20,957 bases of DNA from Holophaga sp. (GCA_031292735.1 JARLGP010000117.1:1-20957), one strand, 5' to 3'. Shown: positions 6,980 through 16,396, counted from the stretch's first letter. Made by a program: numbers and translations. Notes: generated by a model from the sequence alone, not told the origin.

Positions 6980-7644
6980 CAGGCGGCCTCTCCCGTGCTG
7001 GCGCCAACCAGGCGCTTGGCCAGGCGCACCGCCTCGGCGGCGTTGACGGCGTAGCCGTCGGCGCCGATGCGCTGGGCGAAGGCCTGGGAGATGGGGCCGC
7101 CGCCGATCATCACCTTGAAGCGGTCGCGCAGGCCGGCCTGGTTGAGGATGCGGATCACCTCGGCCATGCCGTCCATGGTGGTGGTCATGAGGGTGGATAT
7201 GGCCACGATCCCGGCACCCTCGGCCACGGCCGCGTCCACGAACCGCTGCGGCGGCACGTCCCGACCCAGGTCCACCACTTCGAAGCCGGAGGCGTCGAGC
7301 ATGATCTTCACCAGGTTCTTGCCGATGTCGTGGGTGTCGCCCTCCACCACCCCGATCACCACCTTGACTTTGGCCTTGCGCTCGTCCCGGGGCAGGTGCG
7401 GCTGGAGCACGTCCAGGCCGGCATACATGGCGTCCGAGCACAGCAGCAGTTCCGGAATGAAATACTCCTCCTCCTCGAACAGCTGGCTGGCGCGCATCAT
7501 GCCGTGCACCAGACCCTGGTCGATGGCCTGGTAGGCATCGACCCCGGCGGCGATGGCCTGCAGCGACAGCTCAAGCGCGCGGGCCTCGTCCATCTCCACT
7601 ACGGCATCGGAAAGCCCCTGGAACAGACCTTCGGGTTCAGACAT
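6979..7644 (-). CDS. Corrinoid (B12-binding) methyl-carrier protein, MtaC/MtbC type
   Basis: This 221-residue protein has the two standard parts: a helical cap domain (about residues 5-90, with FIPELLLCSDAM) and a Rossmann B12-binding domain. Asp103-x-His105-x-x-Gly108 (GDTHDIG) supplies the histidine that coordinates cobalt in the base-off/His-on state. AISTLMTTT and IGGGPIS bind the nucleotide tail. In this family the cobalt shuttles between Co(I) and methyl-Co(III), carrying a methyl group between two methyltransferases. The ribosome site AGGAG overlaps the stop codon of the permease gene upstream. It is the only corrinoid protein in the window, serving three methyltransferases and one activase. 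Confidence 0.95.
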   Translation of the reverse strand: MSEPEGLFQGLSDAVVEMDEARALELSLQAIAAGVDAYQAIDQGLVHGMMRASQLFEEEEYFIPELLLCSDAMYAGLDVLQPHLPRDERKAKVKVVIGVVEGDTHDIGKNLVKIMLDASGFEVVDLGRDVPPQRFVDAAVAEGAGIVAISTLMTTTMDGMAEVIRILNQAGLRDRFKVMIGGGPISQAFAQRIGADGYAVNAAEAVRLAKRLVGASTGEAA

Positions 7645-7653
7645 GTGCGACTC

Positions 7654-8463
7654 CTATCGAATCCAGAACAGGGCACGGCGCCGGACCCATTCCAGCAGCC
7701 CCATGGCAAGCAGCGTCACCAACCCGGTGAACAGGATCCCGGCCACCATGCGCGGGTAGTCGGCGAAATCGGCATAGTACTGCACGAAGCGTCCCAGGCC
7801 GGCGTTGGCGCCGAACAGCTCGGCGACGGTGAGCAGGATGAAGGACAGGGCCAGGCCCACGGCCATGCCCGAGAAGATGTGCGGCAGCGCCGCCCGGAAC
7901 ACCACCCGCAGCAGGTAGGAGCTGCGGGACAGGCCGAGGATGCGGGCGTTGTCGCGGTGCCGGCTGGGCATGCTCGCGGCGCCGGCCACGGTGTTGGTGA
8001 ACACCGGCCAGAAGGCCCCGATGAACACCACGAAGATGGCCGAGACCCGGAAGCTGGGCAGCAGCGCGATGGCGTAGGGAATGTAGACCGTGGGCGGCAC
8101 CGGGGCCGCGCCCCGGGCGAAGGGCGAGAAGGTGCGCTGCAGCCAGCCTGTGGTGCCCACCATCAGGCCCCAGAAGATGCCCAGGAACACGGCGCTGAAG
8201 TAGCCGGGAACCAGGATCAGGAAGGAGCACCAGGTCCCCTTCAGCAGCTCCGGCAGGGATTGCAAAAGGGCCTGGAGGGTGACCCGGATGGACGGGAACA
8301 GGGCCGGGTTGGGCAGTCCCGGCAGGCTGCTGATGCCTTGCCACAGGCCCAGCAGGGCGAGGATGAACAGTGCGGGCTCCCACGGGATCCGGAACCGCCA
8401 TGACCGTTCCGGCGCCTTGGGTCCGGGCTGGACCCGGACCAGGTTGGCGATGACATCTTCCAT
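7654..8463 (-). CDS. ABC transporter permease, SsuC/TauC-like
   Basis: This 269-residue inner-membrane subunit has about six helices (first about residues 31-47). The cytoplasmic coupling loop NARILGLSRSSYLLRVVFRAALP (172-194 region) is the EAA-type motif that docks on the ATPase. The best relatives by pattern are the sulfonate/taurine/nitrate import permeases. The ATG at 8463 overlaps the ATPase stop by one base (TGATG). The upstream TTG at 8466 is less likely. With the ATPase next to it and the binding protein at the head of the operon it completes one importer, whose genes are separated by the reductase and cysK genes. Confidence 0.9.
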   Translation of the reverse strand: MEDVIANLVRVQPGPKAPERSWRFRIPWEPALFILALLGLWQGISSLPGLPNPALFPSIRVTLQALLQSLPELLKGTWCSFLILVPGYFSAVFLGIFWGLMVGTTGWLQRTFSPFARGAAPVPPTVYIPYAIALLPSFRVSAIFVVFIGAFWPVFTNTVAGAASMPSRHRDNARILGLSRSSYLLRVVFRAALPHIFSGMAVGLALSFILLTVAELFGANAGLGRFVQYYADFADYPRMVAGILFTGLVTLLAMGLLEWVRRRALFWIR

Positions 8464-9281
8464 CAAATGCCCTCCTTCGGTCCCACCAGGGTCCAGGGAT
8501 CGTTGATGTGCTCCAGCACGTCGGAATGGTAGTGTTCGGAAACCAGGTCGCTGAGCCGGCGGAATTCCGGGGCGGCGTAAAGCGCCCGGCGCGGCCTGGG
8601 ACGCGGGAAGGGCACCGCCACCTCGCCGATCACCCGGCCTGGGGCGCTCCCCAGCATCACCACCCGGTCGCCCAGGTAGAGCGCCTCCTCCACGTCGTGG
8701 GTAACGAACACCACGGTCCGGCGGGGCGCGGATTCGCTCCAGATGCCGGTGAGCAGGTCCTGCAGCCGGGCCCGGTTCAGGGGGTCCAGGGCGCCGAACG
8801 GCTCGTCCAGCAGCAGGGCCGAGGAACTCAGGGCCAGGGTGCGGGCGATGGCGGCCCGCTGCTGCATGCCGCCGGAAAGCTCGAACGGGTACTGCCTGGC
8901 GCTGCCCGGCAGCCCCACCGCCGCCAGGTACTCGGCGGCGCGCTCCCGGCGCTGGGGCCGGGAGAGGGAAGGGTCGGAGCGTTCCAGGGCCAGCCCGATG
9001 TTGTCCGCGAGGGTCATCCAGGGGTACAGGGAATAGTCCTGGAACACCATGCCCCGCTCGCTGCTCGGCCCAGCCACCGGTTGGCCCTTCCAGGTGATGC
9101 GCCCGGAAGCGGGCAGCTCAAGCCCGGCCAGCAGCCGCTCCAGGGTGGTCTTGCCGCAGCCGCTGGGGCCCAGCAGGCAGAGGAATTCGCCTGCGCCGAT
9201 GCGGAGGTCGATGTGCCGCAGCACCTGGTTGGACCCGTAGGCGAAGGAGACGTCCTCCACGGTGAAGCCGGCCTCGCTCAT
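8463..9281 (-). CDS. ABC transporter ATP-binding protein, SsuB/TauB-like
   Basis: This 272-residue ATPase is complete: Walker A GPSGCGKTT (residues 38-46), Q-loop FQDYSLYPW (80-88), signature LSGGMQQR (135-142), Walker B LLLDEPFGALD (156-166) and switch histidine in VTHDVEE (His195). The Q-loop and signature fit the nitrate/sulfonate/taurine importer subfamily. It drives uptake through the adjacent permease. The start overlaps the end of methyltransferase 3 (ATGA), with GGGAG upstream. Placement between a methyltransferase and the permease suggests that import is made in step with methyl-transfer capacity. Confidence 0.93.
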   Translation of the reverse strand: MSEAGFTVEDVSFAYGSNQVLRHIDLRIGAGEFLCLLGPSGCGKTTLERLLAGLELPASGRITWKGQPVAGPSSERGMVFQDYSLYPWMTLADNIGLALERSDPSLSRPQRRERAAEYLAAVGLPGSARQYPFELSGGMQQRAAIARTLALSSSALLLDEPFGALDPLNRARLQDLLTGIWSESAPRRTVVFVTHDVEEALYLGDRVVMLGSAPGRVIGEVAVPFPRPRPRRALYAAPEFRRLSDLVSEHYHSDVLEHINDPWTLVGPKEGI

Positions 9282-10309
9282 GCGCTCTCCCAGGCGGTGT
9301 CCACCATGGCCCGGATGTTCTCCAGCGGCACGCCCGGGGGGATGTCGCAGCCCGGCATCAGGATGTGGCTGCTTTCGGGCCCGGCGCTCTGGATGCAGGC
9401 GCGGCAGGCGGCCGCCACCCCTTCGGGGGTCTCGGACTGCATGATCGCCACCGGGTTCATGTTGCCGGCGAAGGCCAGCTTGCCCTGGAGCACCTCGGCG
9501 GCCCGGGTCAGGTCCACCTTGTAGTCCATGGATAGAATCCCCGCGCCGGTGGTGGGTATGAGATCGAGCCGGTCGGTGATGTCGCCGCAGATGTGCACCA
9601 GGGTCGCGGCCCCCAGGGCCTTGATCCGCTGCACCACCTGGCGCTGGTAGGGCAGCACGAACTCCTCGAACTGGCGGCGCGAGATCATGTCGCCCGAGGC
9701 GGTGGGGTCGGCCACGGAGATGAGCCCGGCCCCGGCCGCCACGAACGGCGCCAGGTAGCGGTAGCTGAGCTCGGTGGAGAACGCCAGGGCCGCGTGGACT
9801 GCCGCCTTGTCCCGGTAGATGCCGCGCATGAGCCGCTCGACGCCGTAGAGCAGTCCGGCGTAGGTGAACGGGCCCCAGGCGCTGGAACCCACCAGGATGT
9901 GCTCGCCCACCTGGCGCGAAAGCAGGCGGGTGGTGTCCCAGAGGGTGCGGATGCCGGGGTCTTCCGCCAGCCGGTCCAGGTCCAGCCCCTGGCCGGAGGG
10001 TTCGGTGAGCAGGGGCTCCTTCACGTCGGGGGCGCCCTTCTTGCGGAACCGGATCTGGCCCCCCAGGCCGCGCACCGGGAGGTTGTGGTAGCCCGAACCG
10101 GTCCACACGATGTCCGAGCGGAGCAGGTCGGCGGTACCGGCGATGATTTCGGCGCAGCGCCCGGCGCCCGCCTCCAGGGCCTCCTCCAGGGAAAGGCCCT
10201 GGCGGTTCAGGGTCCAGATGCCCCCGGACAGGAGCGCCACCGGGTGGCGCGGGGTCTTCTCCAGGCGGATCGCCTTGAGGATGATCGCTTTGGGGGTGTC
10301 CTGGGGCAT
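9278..10309 (-). CDS. Uroporphyrinogen decarboxylase-family methyltransferase 3 (MtaA/CmuA-like)
   Basis: This 343-residue family member has Zn ligands His239 and Cys241 (HICGDI) and Cys321 (MPGCDIPPGVP). The loop SVADPTASGDMISRRQFEEF is a close match to the family consensus. Its N-terminal third (SGGIWTLNRQGLSLEEALE) differs from methyltransferases 1 and 2, so its substrate site probably differs too. It is separated from the corrinoid gene by the two transporter genes and lies 12 bases after the NifK-like gene, with AGGAG 6 bases before the ATG. One of the three enzymes probably accepts methyl from the substrate (or the reductase product) and another passes it on. This one's link to the reductase makes it a candidate for the first step (inference). 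Confidence 0.86.
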   Translation of the reverse strand: MPQDTPKAIILKAIRLEKTPRHPVALLSGGIWTLNRQGLSLEEALEAGAGRCAEIIAGTADLLRSDIVWTGSGYHNLPVRGLGGQIRFRKKGAPDVKEPLLTEPSGQGLDLDRLAEDPGIRTLWDTTRLLSRQVGEHILVGSSAWGPFTYAGLLYGVERLMRGIYRDKAAVHAALAFSTELSYRYLAPFVAAGAGLISVADPTASGDMISRRQFEEFVLPYQRQVVQRIKALGAATLVHICGDITDRLDLIPTTGAGILSMDYKVDLTRAAEVLQGKLAFAGNMNPVAIMQSETPEGVAAACRACIQSAGPESSHILMPGCDIPPGVPLENIRAMVDTAWESA

Positions 10310-10321
10310 GGCGGCTCCTGT

Positions 10322-11662
10322 TCAACGGCCGTTGACGATGGCGCCCAGCAGATCCTCCACCAGGGTCAGGCCGTTGCCGAACCCGGTGTAGCCGCGGTTG
10401 AGGATGGCCCGGTTGGCCACCGGGAAGCTGATGCTCAGGTGCGGCGCGCCGATGGCCTGGGCGAGCTCGCGTTCGAAGGAGCTGCCCAGCACGAAGGCGG
10501 GACTGAAGGCGTCGTAGTAGCGCTGGCCCTGGGCGCGCGGCCAGCGCCGGTTGAGGTGGCCGATGACCTCGCTGCCGTCGGTCTCGAACACCAGGTGCGG
10601 GGTGACGTTGCGCACCTGGCCCAGGCGCGCCGTGAGCCGCCCCTTCTCGTCCTCGTCCAGCTGGTCGGTGCATACGGTGAGTTCCGGCAGCCAGCCCAGG
10701 TCCTCGGCCAGGAACCGGGTGAGGGCCACGGCATAGTTGCCGTCGCCCACCACCACCGCGTAGCGCTGCAGGTCCATGTCCTGGTAGCAGTCGGTGAGCG
10801 CTTCCAGGGTCTTGTAGTAGGTGCCGTTGCCGGCCTGCAGGACGGTCTCCAGCACGGACCGGTCGAGCTCCAGCCGTTCCGCCACCGCTTCCAGGAAGGC
10901 GCTGGAGGCCGAGGGCCCGATGGGCAGGGAGGTGGCGAGGAAGGGCGTGCCGTGCCGCTCCTGGAAGACCTCGGCGGCCTCGATGCCGTAGACGTCCGAG
11001 ACCACCACGTTCAGTTCGGCCTCCGCGGCGTTGCGGATGGCCTCCAGGGAGTCCTCCAGGGTGAAGAAGGAATTCACCTCCAGGCCAAGGCTCTCCAGCA
11101 GGCGGCGCGCGCCCAGGAGGTTGCCGCGCCAGAACGGGTCCAGGTAGGGGGCGATGCCCCACAGGTTGACCTTGCCGCGCACCTTGGCCCTGCGGGGTTC
11201 CAGGAAGTCCTTGAACAGGGCCTGCAGCAGGATGTCATAGCCGTGGTAGGCGTTGCCCTTGAAGCCGCCGGTCTTGGCGCCGACGATGGGCACGCCCGCG
11301 GCCTTGAAGTCCTTCACCACCGACAGGATGTCGTCGCCCACGATTTCGGTGACGCAGCTGGTGAGGATCACGTAGAGGCCGCCCTCCACCACCTCCAGGG
11401 TGTGCTTCACCTGCTGGCGCAGGCGCGCCTCCCCGCCGAAGACCACTTCGCTCTCCTGCAGGTTGGAGCTGGGGATGGAGAGGCTGCCGCAGTTGCCGCC
11501 CACCTGGAGGGCGGAGCCGCCGTTCTGGGCCCACGCGAAGCTTCCGGCGCAGCCGGCCGGCGCGTGCAGGATGGGGATGCCGCCGGGCAGGGCGTTGACC
11601 GCGAAGGTCGCGCCGCCCAGGGAGCAGGTGTAGCGGGGATGTTCGATGAAGTGGGCGCTCAC
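10322..11662 (-). CDS. NifK/NifN-like subunit of a nitrogenase-like reductase (MarK-type candidate)
   Basis: This 446-residue oxidoreductase subunit of the NifD/NifK superfamily has cysteines at 13 (YTCSLGGA), 38 (APAGCAGS) and 103 (TSCVTEIVGDD), at the positions of the three NifK P-cluster ligands. The sequence contexts match NifK (CQPxGA, GSQGC, STTCMAEVIGDD), so a P-cluster-like metal site at the D-K interface is expected. It is shorter than true NifK (about 510-525 residues), lacking the long N-terminal extension. The start is GTG at 11662, overlapping the NifD-like stop by 4 bases (GTGA), so translation is coupled. Dark-operative protochlorophyllide/chlorophyllide reductase and CfbD are alternatives, but no tetrapyrrole genes are near and the sulfur context favours C-S bond reduction. 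Confidence 0.85.
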   Translation of the reverse strand: MSAHFIEHPRYTCSLGGATFAVNALPGGIPILHAPAGCAGSFAWAQNGGSALQVGGNCGSLSIPSSNLQESEVVFGGEARLRQQVKHTLEVVEGGLYVILTSCVTEIVGDDILSVVKDFKAAGVPIVGAKTGGFKGNAYHGYDILLQALFKDFLEPRRAKVRGKVNLWGIAPYLDPFWRGNLLGARRLLESLGLEVNSFFTLEDSLEAIRNAAEAELNVVVSDVYGIEAAEVFQERHGTPFLATSLPIGPSASSAFLEAVAERLELDRSVLETVLQAGNGTYYKTLEALTDCYQDMDLQRYAVVVGDGNYAVALTRFLAEDLGWLPELTVCTDQLDEDEKGRLTARLGQVRNVTPHLVFETDGSEVIGHLNRRWPRAQGQRYYDAFSPAFVLGSSFERELAQAIGAPHLSISFPVANRAILNRGYTGFGNGLTLVEDLLGAIVNGR

Positions 11663-13187
11663 AGAGATGCCCCCCGGGGGTTCTGGTAGGAGAAGGGGTC
11701 CGACTGGTACCAGGCCTGGGTGTAGGGCAGGCTGGCCCAGGCGCTCAGGTTGCGGTTGAAGGCGGGGTTCTTCAGGGTCCGGTGCAGCCGGCGGGCCAGT
11801 TCGAAGGCGCCCCGGTAGCCGATGTAGGCCAGCCCGGTGTTGTAGATGGTGTGGGTGGGGATGCCCAGCTTGGCCGCGGTGGAGTTGCCGTTCACGTGGC
11901 CCAGGAACAGGTCCGGCTTGACCTTCTTCAGCAGGTTGGCCTCCTCGAAGGGCTGGACGTTGGCGATGTCGATGGTGTAGTCGGTCTTGGCGGTGGCGGC
12001 CAGCTTCTCGTACTCGTCGTCGGCGAAGGCGTCGTGGTGGAACATGCGGATCCCGCTCACCTCGAAGCCCAGCTCCTCCAGGAGCTGAGCGGTGACCAGG
12101 GCGCGGAATTCGCCGGCGCTGAGGAACACCTTCTTGTGCTCGAACAGGGGCCGGAACTGGGCCAGGGCGGCGCGCACCTCCCGCTCCTCGGCGTCGATGA
12201 TCCGGTCGGCCGCCGCGCCCAGGCCGAACGCCTCGGCGACATCCTTCAGCCACAGGCTGGTGTTGCGGATGCCGATGGGCATGCGCTTGTTCACGAAAGG
12301 CACCCCGAACTGCTCCTGGAGCTGGGTCAGGAAGTAGTCGTCGTGGGTGGGGCAGGTGCTCACCGAAAGGGCGGCCTGGGTGGCCTTGTGGAAGCTGTCG
12401 GGGTGGCTGAACACCGGGAAGATGTTGGCCTCCAGGCCCAGGGCCTGGAGCAGGCGCTCCAGCTCCACTTCGTCCACCCGGCCCATGGAGGACACGTTCA
12501 TCAGGTTCACGGTCTTCTTGAGCCGTTCGGCTTCCACCAGCTCGGCCAGCTGGTCCTCCCGGGTCAGGGCGGTGTGCTCCGCCTCGGGGATCCGGGGCGT
12601 GAGCAGGTTCCGGCCCACGCCGTGGTAGACCGCGTCGTAGGCGGTGGCCCAGATCCTGGTCTTGAACCCCTCGCAGTGGACCGGAACCAGCCGCGCGCTG
12701 ACGGTGGGCTGGAGTTCGGCGATGACGCTGTCGATGTCGTCGCCGATCAGGCCGGGCACGCAGCCCGAGACCACGGCGATGGTCTTGGGCCGGTAGCGCA
12801 GGTCCGCTTCGCGGATGGCCTGGCCGAGCTTGCCCTCGGCGCCGCTGATGACGTCCACTTCGTTCAGGGCGGTGGACAGCCAGATGGCGTCCTTCGCCTG
12901 GCCGAAGCGGACGGCGGAGCCCGACCGGGCATTGGCGTTCTGGGAGTGGGTGCAGGACCCGCAGCCCACCGCGCCGTGGATCAGCACCACGGTTTCCGGC
13001 ATGGCGCTGATCATGGCCAGCGCGACCAGAAGGAGGCAGATGGAGCCCTGGGTGAAGCTCCGTTCGCCATCGTCGATCATGCAGGCCCTGGCCTTCTTGG
13101 CCATCCCGCACACGCCCCCGTGGTGCGCGATGCAGGTCCGCAATCGCTCTTCGCGCCTGGGCGCGACCTTCTGGTCGTAGCTGCTCA

Positions 13188-13188
<1 letters not shown>
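11659..13188 (-). CDS. NifD-like catalytic subunit of a nitrogenase-like reductase (MarD-type candidate)
   Basis: About 509 residues. Cys51, Cys76 (HGAVGCGS) and Cys143 (VVSGCVPGLIGDD) match the NifD P-cluster ligands. Cys279 (SVSTCPTHDDYF) lies where NifD Cys275 binds the cofactor iron, and CEGFK (172-176) matches NifD CEGFR. By hand alignment the other cofactor ligand, NifD His442, is replaced (GIPTHTIYNTG instead of GIPxRQMHSWDYSG), and NifD Gln191/His195 are not conserved, so dinitrogen reduction is unlikely. A Cys-rich N terminus (Cys19, 27, 36) precedes the core. The start at 13188 gives AGGAGG a 4-base spacing. The ATG at 13191 (ATGA overlap with cysK) leaves only 1 base and is a less likely alternative. 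A methylthio-alkane reductase-like role fits best, though an undescribed Nif-like reductase is possible. Confidence 0.85.
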
Positions 13189-14120
<932 letters not shown>

Positions 14121-14138
14121 GCTTTTTCTCCTTGTTAG

Positions 14139-15011
14139 TTAAATGGAATAGCTGGATTTCTCTTCAGCGGCCGCCAGCTGGAGGATCTGGCTGGCCCAGC
14201 CCGAAGCCCAGTCCCTCAGCTGGCGCTCGTCCAGGGGTGCCGGGACGGTGCCTTCGGTGAGCCGGTAGACCCGGTCGGCCAGTTCCCGGTAGACCCCGGC
14301 CTGGGCGGAATCGGGCGCCGCTTCGATGGTGGTCTTGCCGGACAGTTCGGCCTGGGTGACGGTCACCGAACGGGGCACGTATTCGAGGATCCGGGTTCCG
14401 GTGAGCTCGGCGAAGTGGTCGATGATGTCCTTGGAATGGGTCGCGTTGATGGAGTTGGCGATGATCCCGCCCAGCAGCGCGCCGCCCGAGTTGGAGTATT
14501 TGAGGATGCCCTTGAACAGGTTGTTGGCGGCGTAGATCGACATGAAGTCCGCCGAGGAGACCGTGAACACGTGCTCGGCGATGCCCTCTCGGATCGGCAC
14601 GGAGAAGCCGCCGCACACCACGTCGCCCAGCACGTCGAAGATGACCAGATCGAGGTCCAGGTCCTGGAACACGTGCTTGCGCTTGAGCAGGTCCACCGCG
14701 GTGATGATGCCGCGGCCGGCGCAGCCGACGCCCGGGGCCGGGCCGCCGGCCTCCACGCAGTACACTCCGCCGAAGCCCTGGAACACCACGTCCTCCAGCT
14801 TCACGTCGGCCTTCTCCCGCAGGGAGTCCAGCACAGTGGGGATGTAGCGTCCACCCCGGAGGGTGTTGGTGGAATCGCTCTTGGGGTCGCAGCCGACCTG
14901 GAGGACCTTCAGTCCGGAAGCTCCCAGGGCCGCGCTGATGTTGGAGGTGGTGGTTGACTTGCCGATCCCGCCTTTGCCGTAGATCGCGATCTGCCTGGGT
15001 TTCTTGCTCAT
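14139..15011 (-). CDS. NifH-like ATP-dependent reductase (MarH-type candidate)
   Basis: This 290-residue homodimeric Fe protein has the P-loop GKGGIGKST (12-20), switch region CDPKSDST (40-47), and the two cysteines per monomer that hold the shared [4Fe-4S] cluster, Cys96 (VGCAGRGI) and Cys132 (VVCGGF). It would hydrolyse ATP to deliver low-potential electrons to the NifD/NifK-like partner. Switch II reads DVLGDVVCGGF as in NifH, with small differences across the family (BchL and CfbC are relatives). It is the second gene of the operon, 14 bases after the binding protein, with AAGG upstream. No nifB, nifE/N, nifU/S or ferredoxin gene is in the window, so cluster assembly and electron supply must come from elsewhere. 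Confidence 0.9.
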   Translation of the reverse strand: MSKKPRQIAIYGKGGIGKSTTTSNISAALGASGLKVLQVGCDPKSDSTNTLRGGRYIPTVLDSLREKADVKLEDVVFQGFGGVYCVEAGGPAPGVGCAGRGIITAVDLLKRKHVFQDLDLDLVIFDVLGDVVCGGFSVPIREGIAEHVFTVSSADFMSIYAANNLFKGILKYSNSGGALLGGIIANSINATHSKDIIDHFAELTGTRILEYVPRSVTVTQAELSGKTTIEAAPDSAQAGVYRELADRVYRLTEGTVPAPLDERQLRDWASGWASQILQLAAAEEKSSYSI

Positions 15012-15025
15012 GAGAGACTGCCTTT

Positions 15026-16066
15026 CTATGTGTCGCGCTGCGCGAAGACCTGCTGAAGGTGCTTCCAGTAGGGTTCCTTGGGATATTCCCGGGCCAGGCC
15101 GTCCAGCGCCTTCTTGTAGACGGCCGTGTCGATGTACGGCCGGATGGACTGTTTGGCGTCGATGAATTCGCTGGATTGCATGGTCGCCCAGAATTCGGAC
15201 ACGCCCTTGACGTTGGGGTCGGAGGCCTGGTCCAGATTGTCGCTGTAGTAGGCCTTGGCCAGCAGCGCGGGGTCCAGCTTTACGTATTTTGCGAGGGCCG
15301 CGATGGTCTCCGGGTGGTGGTCGCGGGTGAACTTCTCCGCCAGCAGGAAAGCGCGGATGAAGCGTTCCCAGACGGCTGGATTGGTGGCCAGGCTCTTCTC
15401 GTCCACGGTCAGGCGGCAGCAGGGGTGTCCCGGAGAGAGGGCCTTGCTTCGGATGACCACTTTCAGCCCCTGCTCCTCCAGGCGCTGGTCGAAGGGGCCC
15501 CAGATCACACCCGCGTCCACCTGCCCGGATTTCACCGCCTCCATCACCGCCGGCGGGCTCTTCAGCTCGAAGATCTGCACATCCTTCTTCCAGTTGATGT
15601 GGACCCTCTCCAGGGCGCCGCGCAGCACCGCGTCGCCGGTGGCCAGCCGGATGGTGGCGATCTTTTTGCCCCTGAGGTCGCTGACGCTCTTGACCCCCGA
15701 GGCCTTGGCGGTGGTGGTGATGATCGCGGCGTCTTCGCCCATCACCCCGCCGATGATGCGCAGGTTGGCCCCCTTGGCGATGTGCACCAGCGGCGCGGTG
15801 GTGCCGAAGGAACCCAGGTCCAGTTTGCCCGCCCGCAGCGCGGCCAGACCGTCCGCGGAGTTCTGGAACTCGATGAGCTCCACGTCCAGCCCCTCCTTGG
15901 CAAACAGACCATATTCCTTGGCAACAAAGAATTTCGCATGACCGGTCACCGGCAGGTAGCCCACCTTGAGATGGTCGCCGGCCCGGGCTGCGGCGCAGCA
16001 CAGGAATGCCGCCGCCACGACCGCCCGGAATGCGGTCCGGAGGGATGGGGAGGGGATGAGTCGCAT
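15026..16066 (-). CDS. Periplasmic ABC substrate-binding protein, SsuA/TauA/NrtA-like
   Basis: 346 residues. The first about 29 form a Sec signal peptide (basic start, hydrophobic AVVAAAFLCCAAA, cleavage after ARA, mature GDHLKVGYLP). The mature part is a type II binding protein of the NMT1/SsuA class: KVGYLPVTGHAKFFVAKEYG at the N terminus and GSFGTTAPLVHIAKGA in the ligand-binding cleft. Relatives bind alkanesulfonates, taurine, nitrate or thiamine precursors. The ligand here is probably a small organosulfur or other methylated compound, judged from the operon. The ATG at 16066 has AAGGAG 7 bases upstream, and further in-frame starts upstream lack a site and would disrupt the signal. It is the first gene of the 13-gene operon, about 300 bases from the proposed promoter. 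Confidence 0.92.
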   Translation of the reverse strand: MRLIPSPSLRTAFRAVVAAAFLCCAAARAGDHLKVGYLPVTGHAKFFVAKEYGLFAKEGLDVELIEFQNSADGLAALRAGKLDLGSFGTTAPLVHIAKGANLRIIGGVMGEDAAIITTTAKASGVKSVSDLRGKKIATIRLATGDAVLRGALERVHINWKKDVQIFELKSPPAVMEAVKSGQVDAGVIWGPFDQRLEEQGLKVVIRSKALSPGHPCCRLTVDEKSLATNPAVWERFIRAFLLAEKFTRDHHPETIAALAKYVKLDPALLAKAYYSDNLDQASDPNVKGVSEFWATMQSSEFIDAKQSIRPYIDTAVYKKALDGLAREYPKEPYWKHLQQVFAQRDT

Positions 16067-16175
16067 GGATGATCTCCTTCTCGAAAGTGGGCATGGCATG
16101 GGCCACCCTGCGCCTTCCGGCAGGGGTGTCGGGGACCCGTTGCACGGGCGTCGGTGTTCAGGCAGGTACGCCAAA

Positions 16176-16209
16176 GGCCGGAACGATCTCCTTGGCGATC
16201 GGTCCGGCC
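16176..16209 (-). promoter_or_regulatory. Large leader hairpin in the 5' region of the reductase operon
   Basis: 13-nt arms (16176-16188 and 16197-16209) pair with a single mismatch around an 8-nt loop. On the transcribed (minus) strand it is followed only by TTTGGCG, too short a T run for a confident terminator. It lies between the proposed promoter and the first gene, so it may be an attenuator, an RNA-stability element or part of an unrecognised leader switch. Confidence 0.5.
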
Positions 16210-16364
16210 TTGTTCAGAGGCAGATAGCAGTTCTATCCAGGGACCACCGCGGGGAGGCTCCGACAACAACACACCAGGCCGCGGCCGGGCGTTTGCAGTT
16301 GGAAGAGCTGGATCATGGAGGGACTCCGGTCGGCGTGCGCCGATGCTGGTCAGGGAATGGTCAA

Positions 16365-16394
16365 AGCCTAGGCCTGGGGCTCCGGGTGTGTCAA
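16365..16394 (-). promoter_or_regulatory. Candidate promoter of the reductase/methyltransferase operon
   Basis: On the minus strand a perfect TTGACA (16394-16389) is followed after 18 bases by TAGGCT (16370-16365). It faces the binding-protein gene and would give an untranslated leader of about 290 bases. Confidence 0.5.
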
Positions 16395-16396
16395 GT

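Noticed and set aside
4902..10309. HemE (uroporphyrinogen decarboxylase) genes
   Set aside because: All three carry the HxC...C zinc motif of methyltransferases and lie beside corrinoid and RACE genes. Three hemE copies in one operon would make no sense.
8463..11162. A fused 899-residue protein ending in the ABC ATPase
   Set aside because: Only the last 272 residues (from 9281) are real. The upstream part is an out-of-frame shadow of methyltransferase 3 and NifK-like, and a proper start with a ribosome site exists at 9281.
9593..11689. A 698-codon open frame antisense to methyltransferase 3 and the NifK-like gene
   Set aside because: Low-complexity His/Gln/Val/Gly-rich translation opposite two recognised genes; a codon-bias shadow. 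The same holds for long frames at 3475-5253, 5196-6323, 11782-13221, 15059-16072 and the minus-strand frames at 16695-18332 and 18351-20249.
16176..16209. Hairpin as a full intrinsic terminator
   Set aside because: Only three T residues follow on the transcribed strand, so it is kept as a leader structure of unknown function.
16210..16364. Cobalamin riboswitch in the operon leader
   Set aside because: A weak match to the B12 box (ACCGGAGTCC) was considered, but the GCCACTG element and the other conserved core segments were not found.
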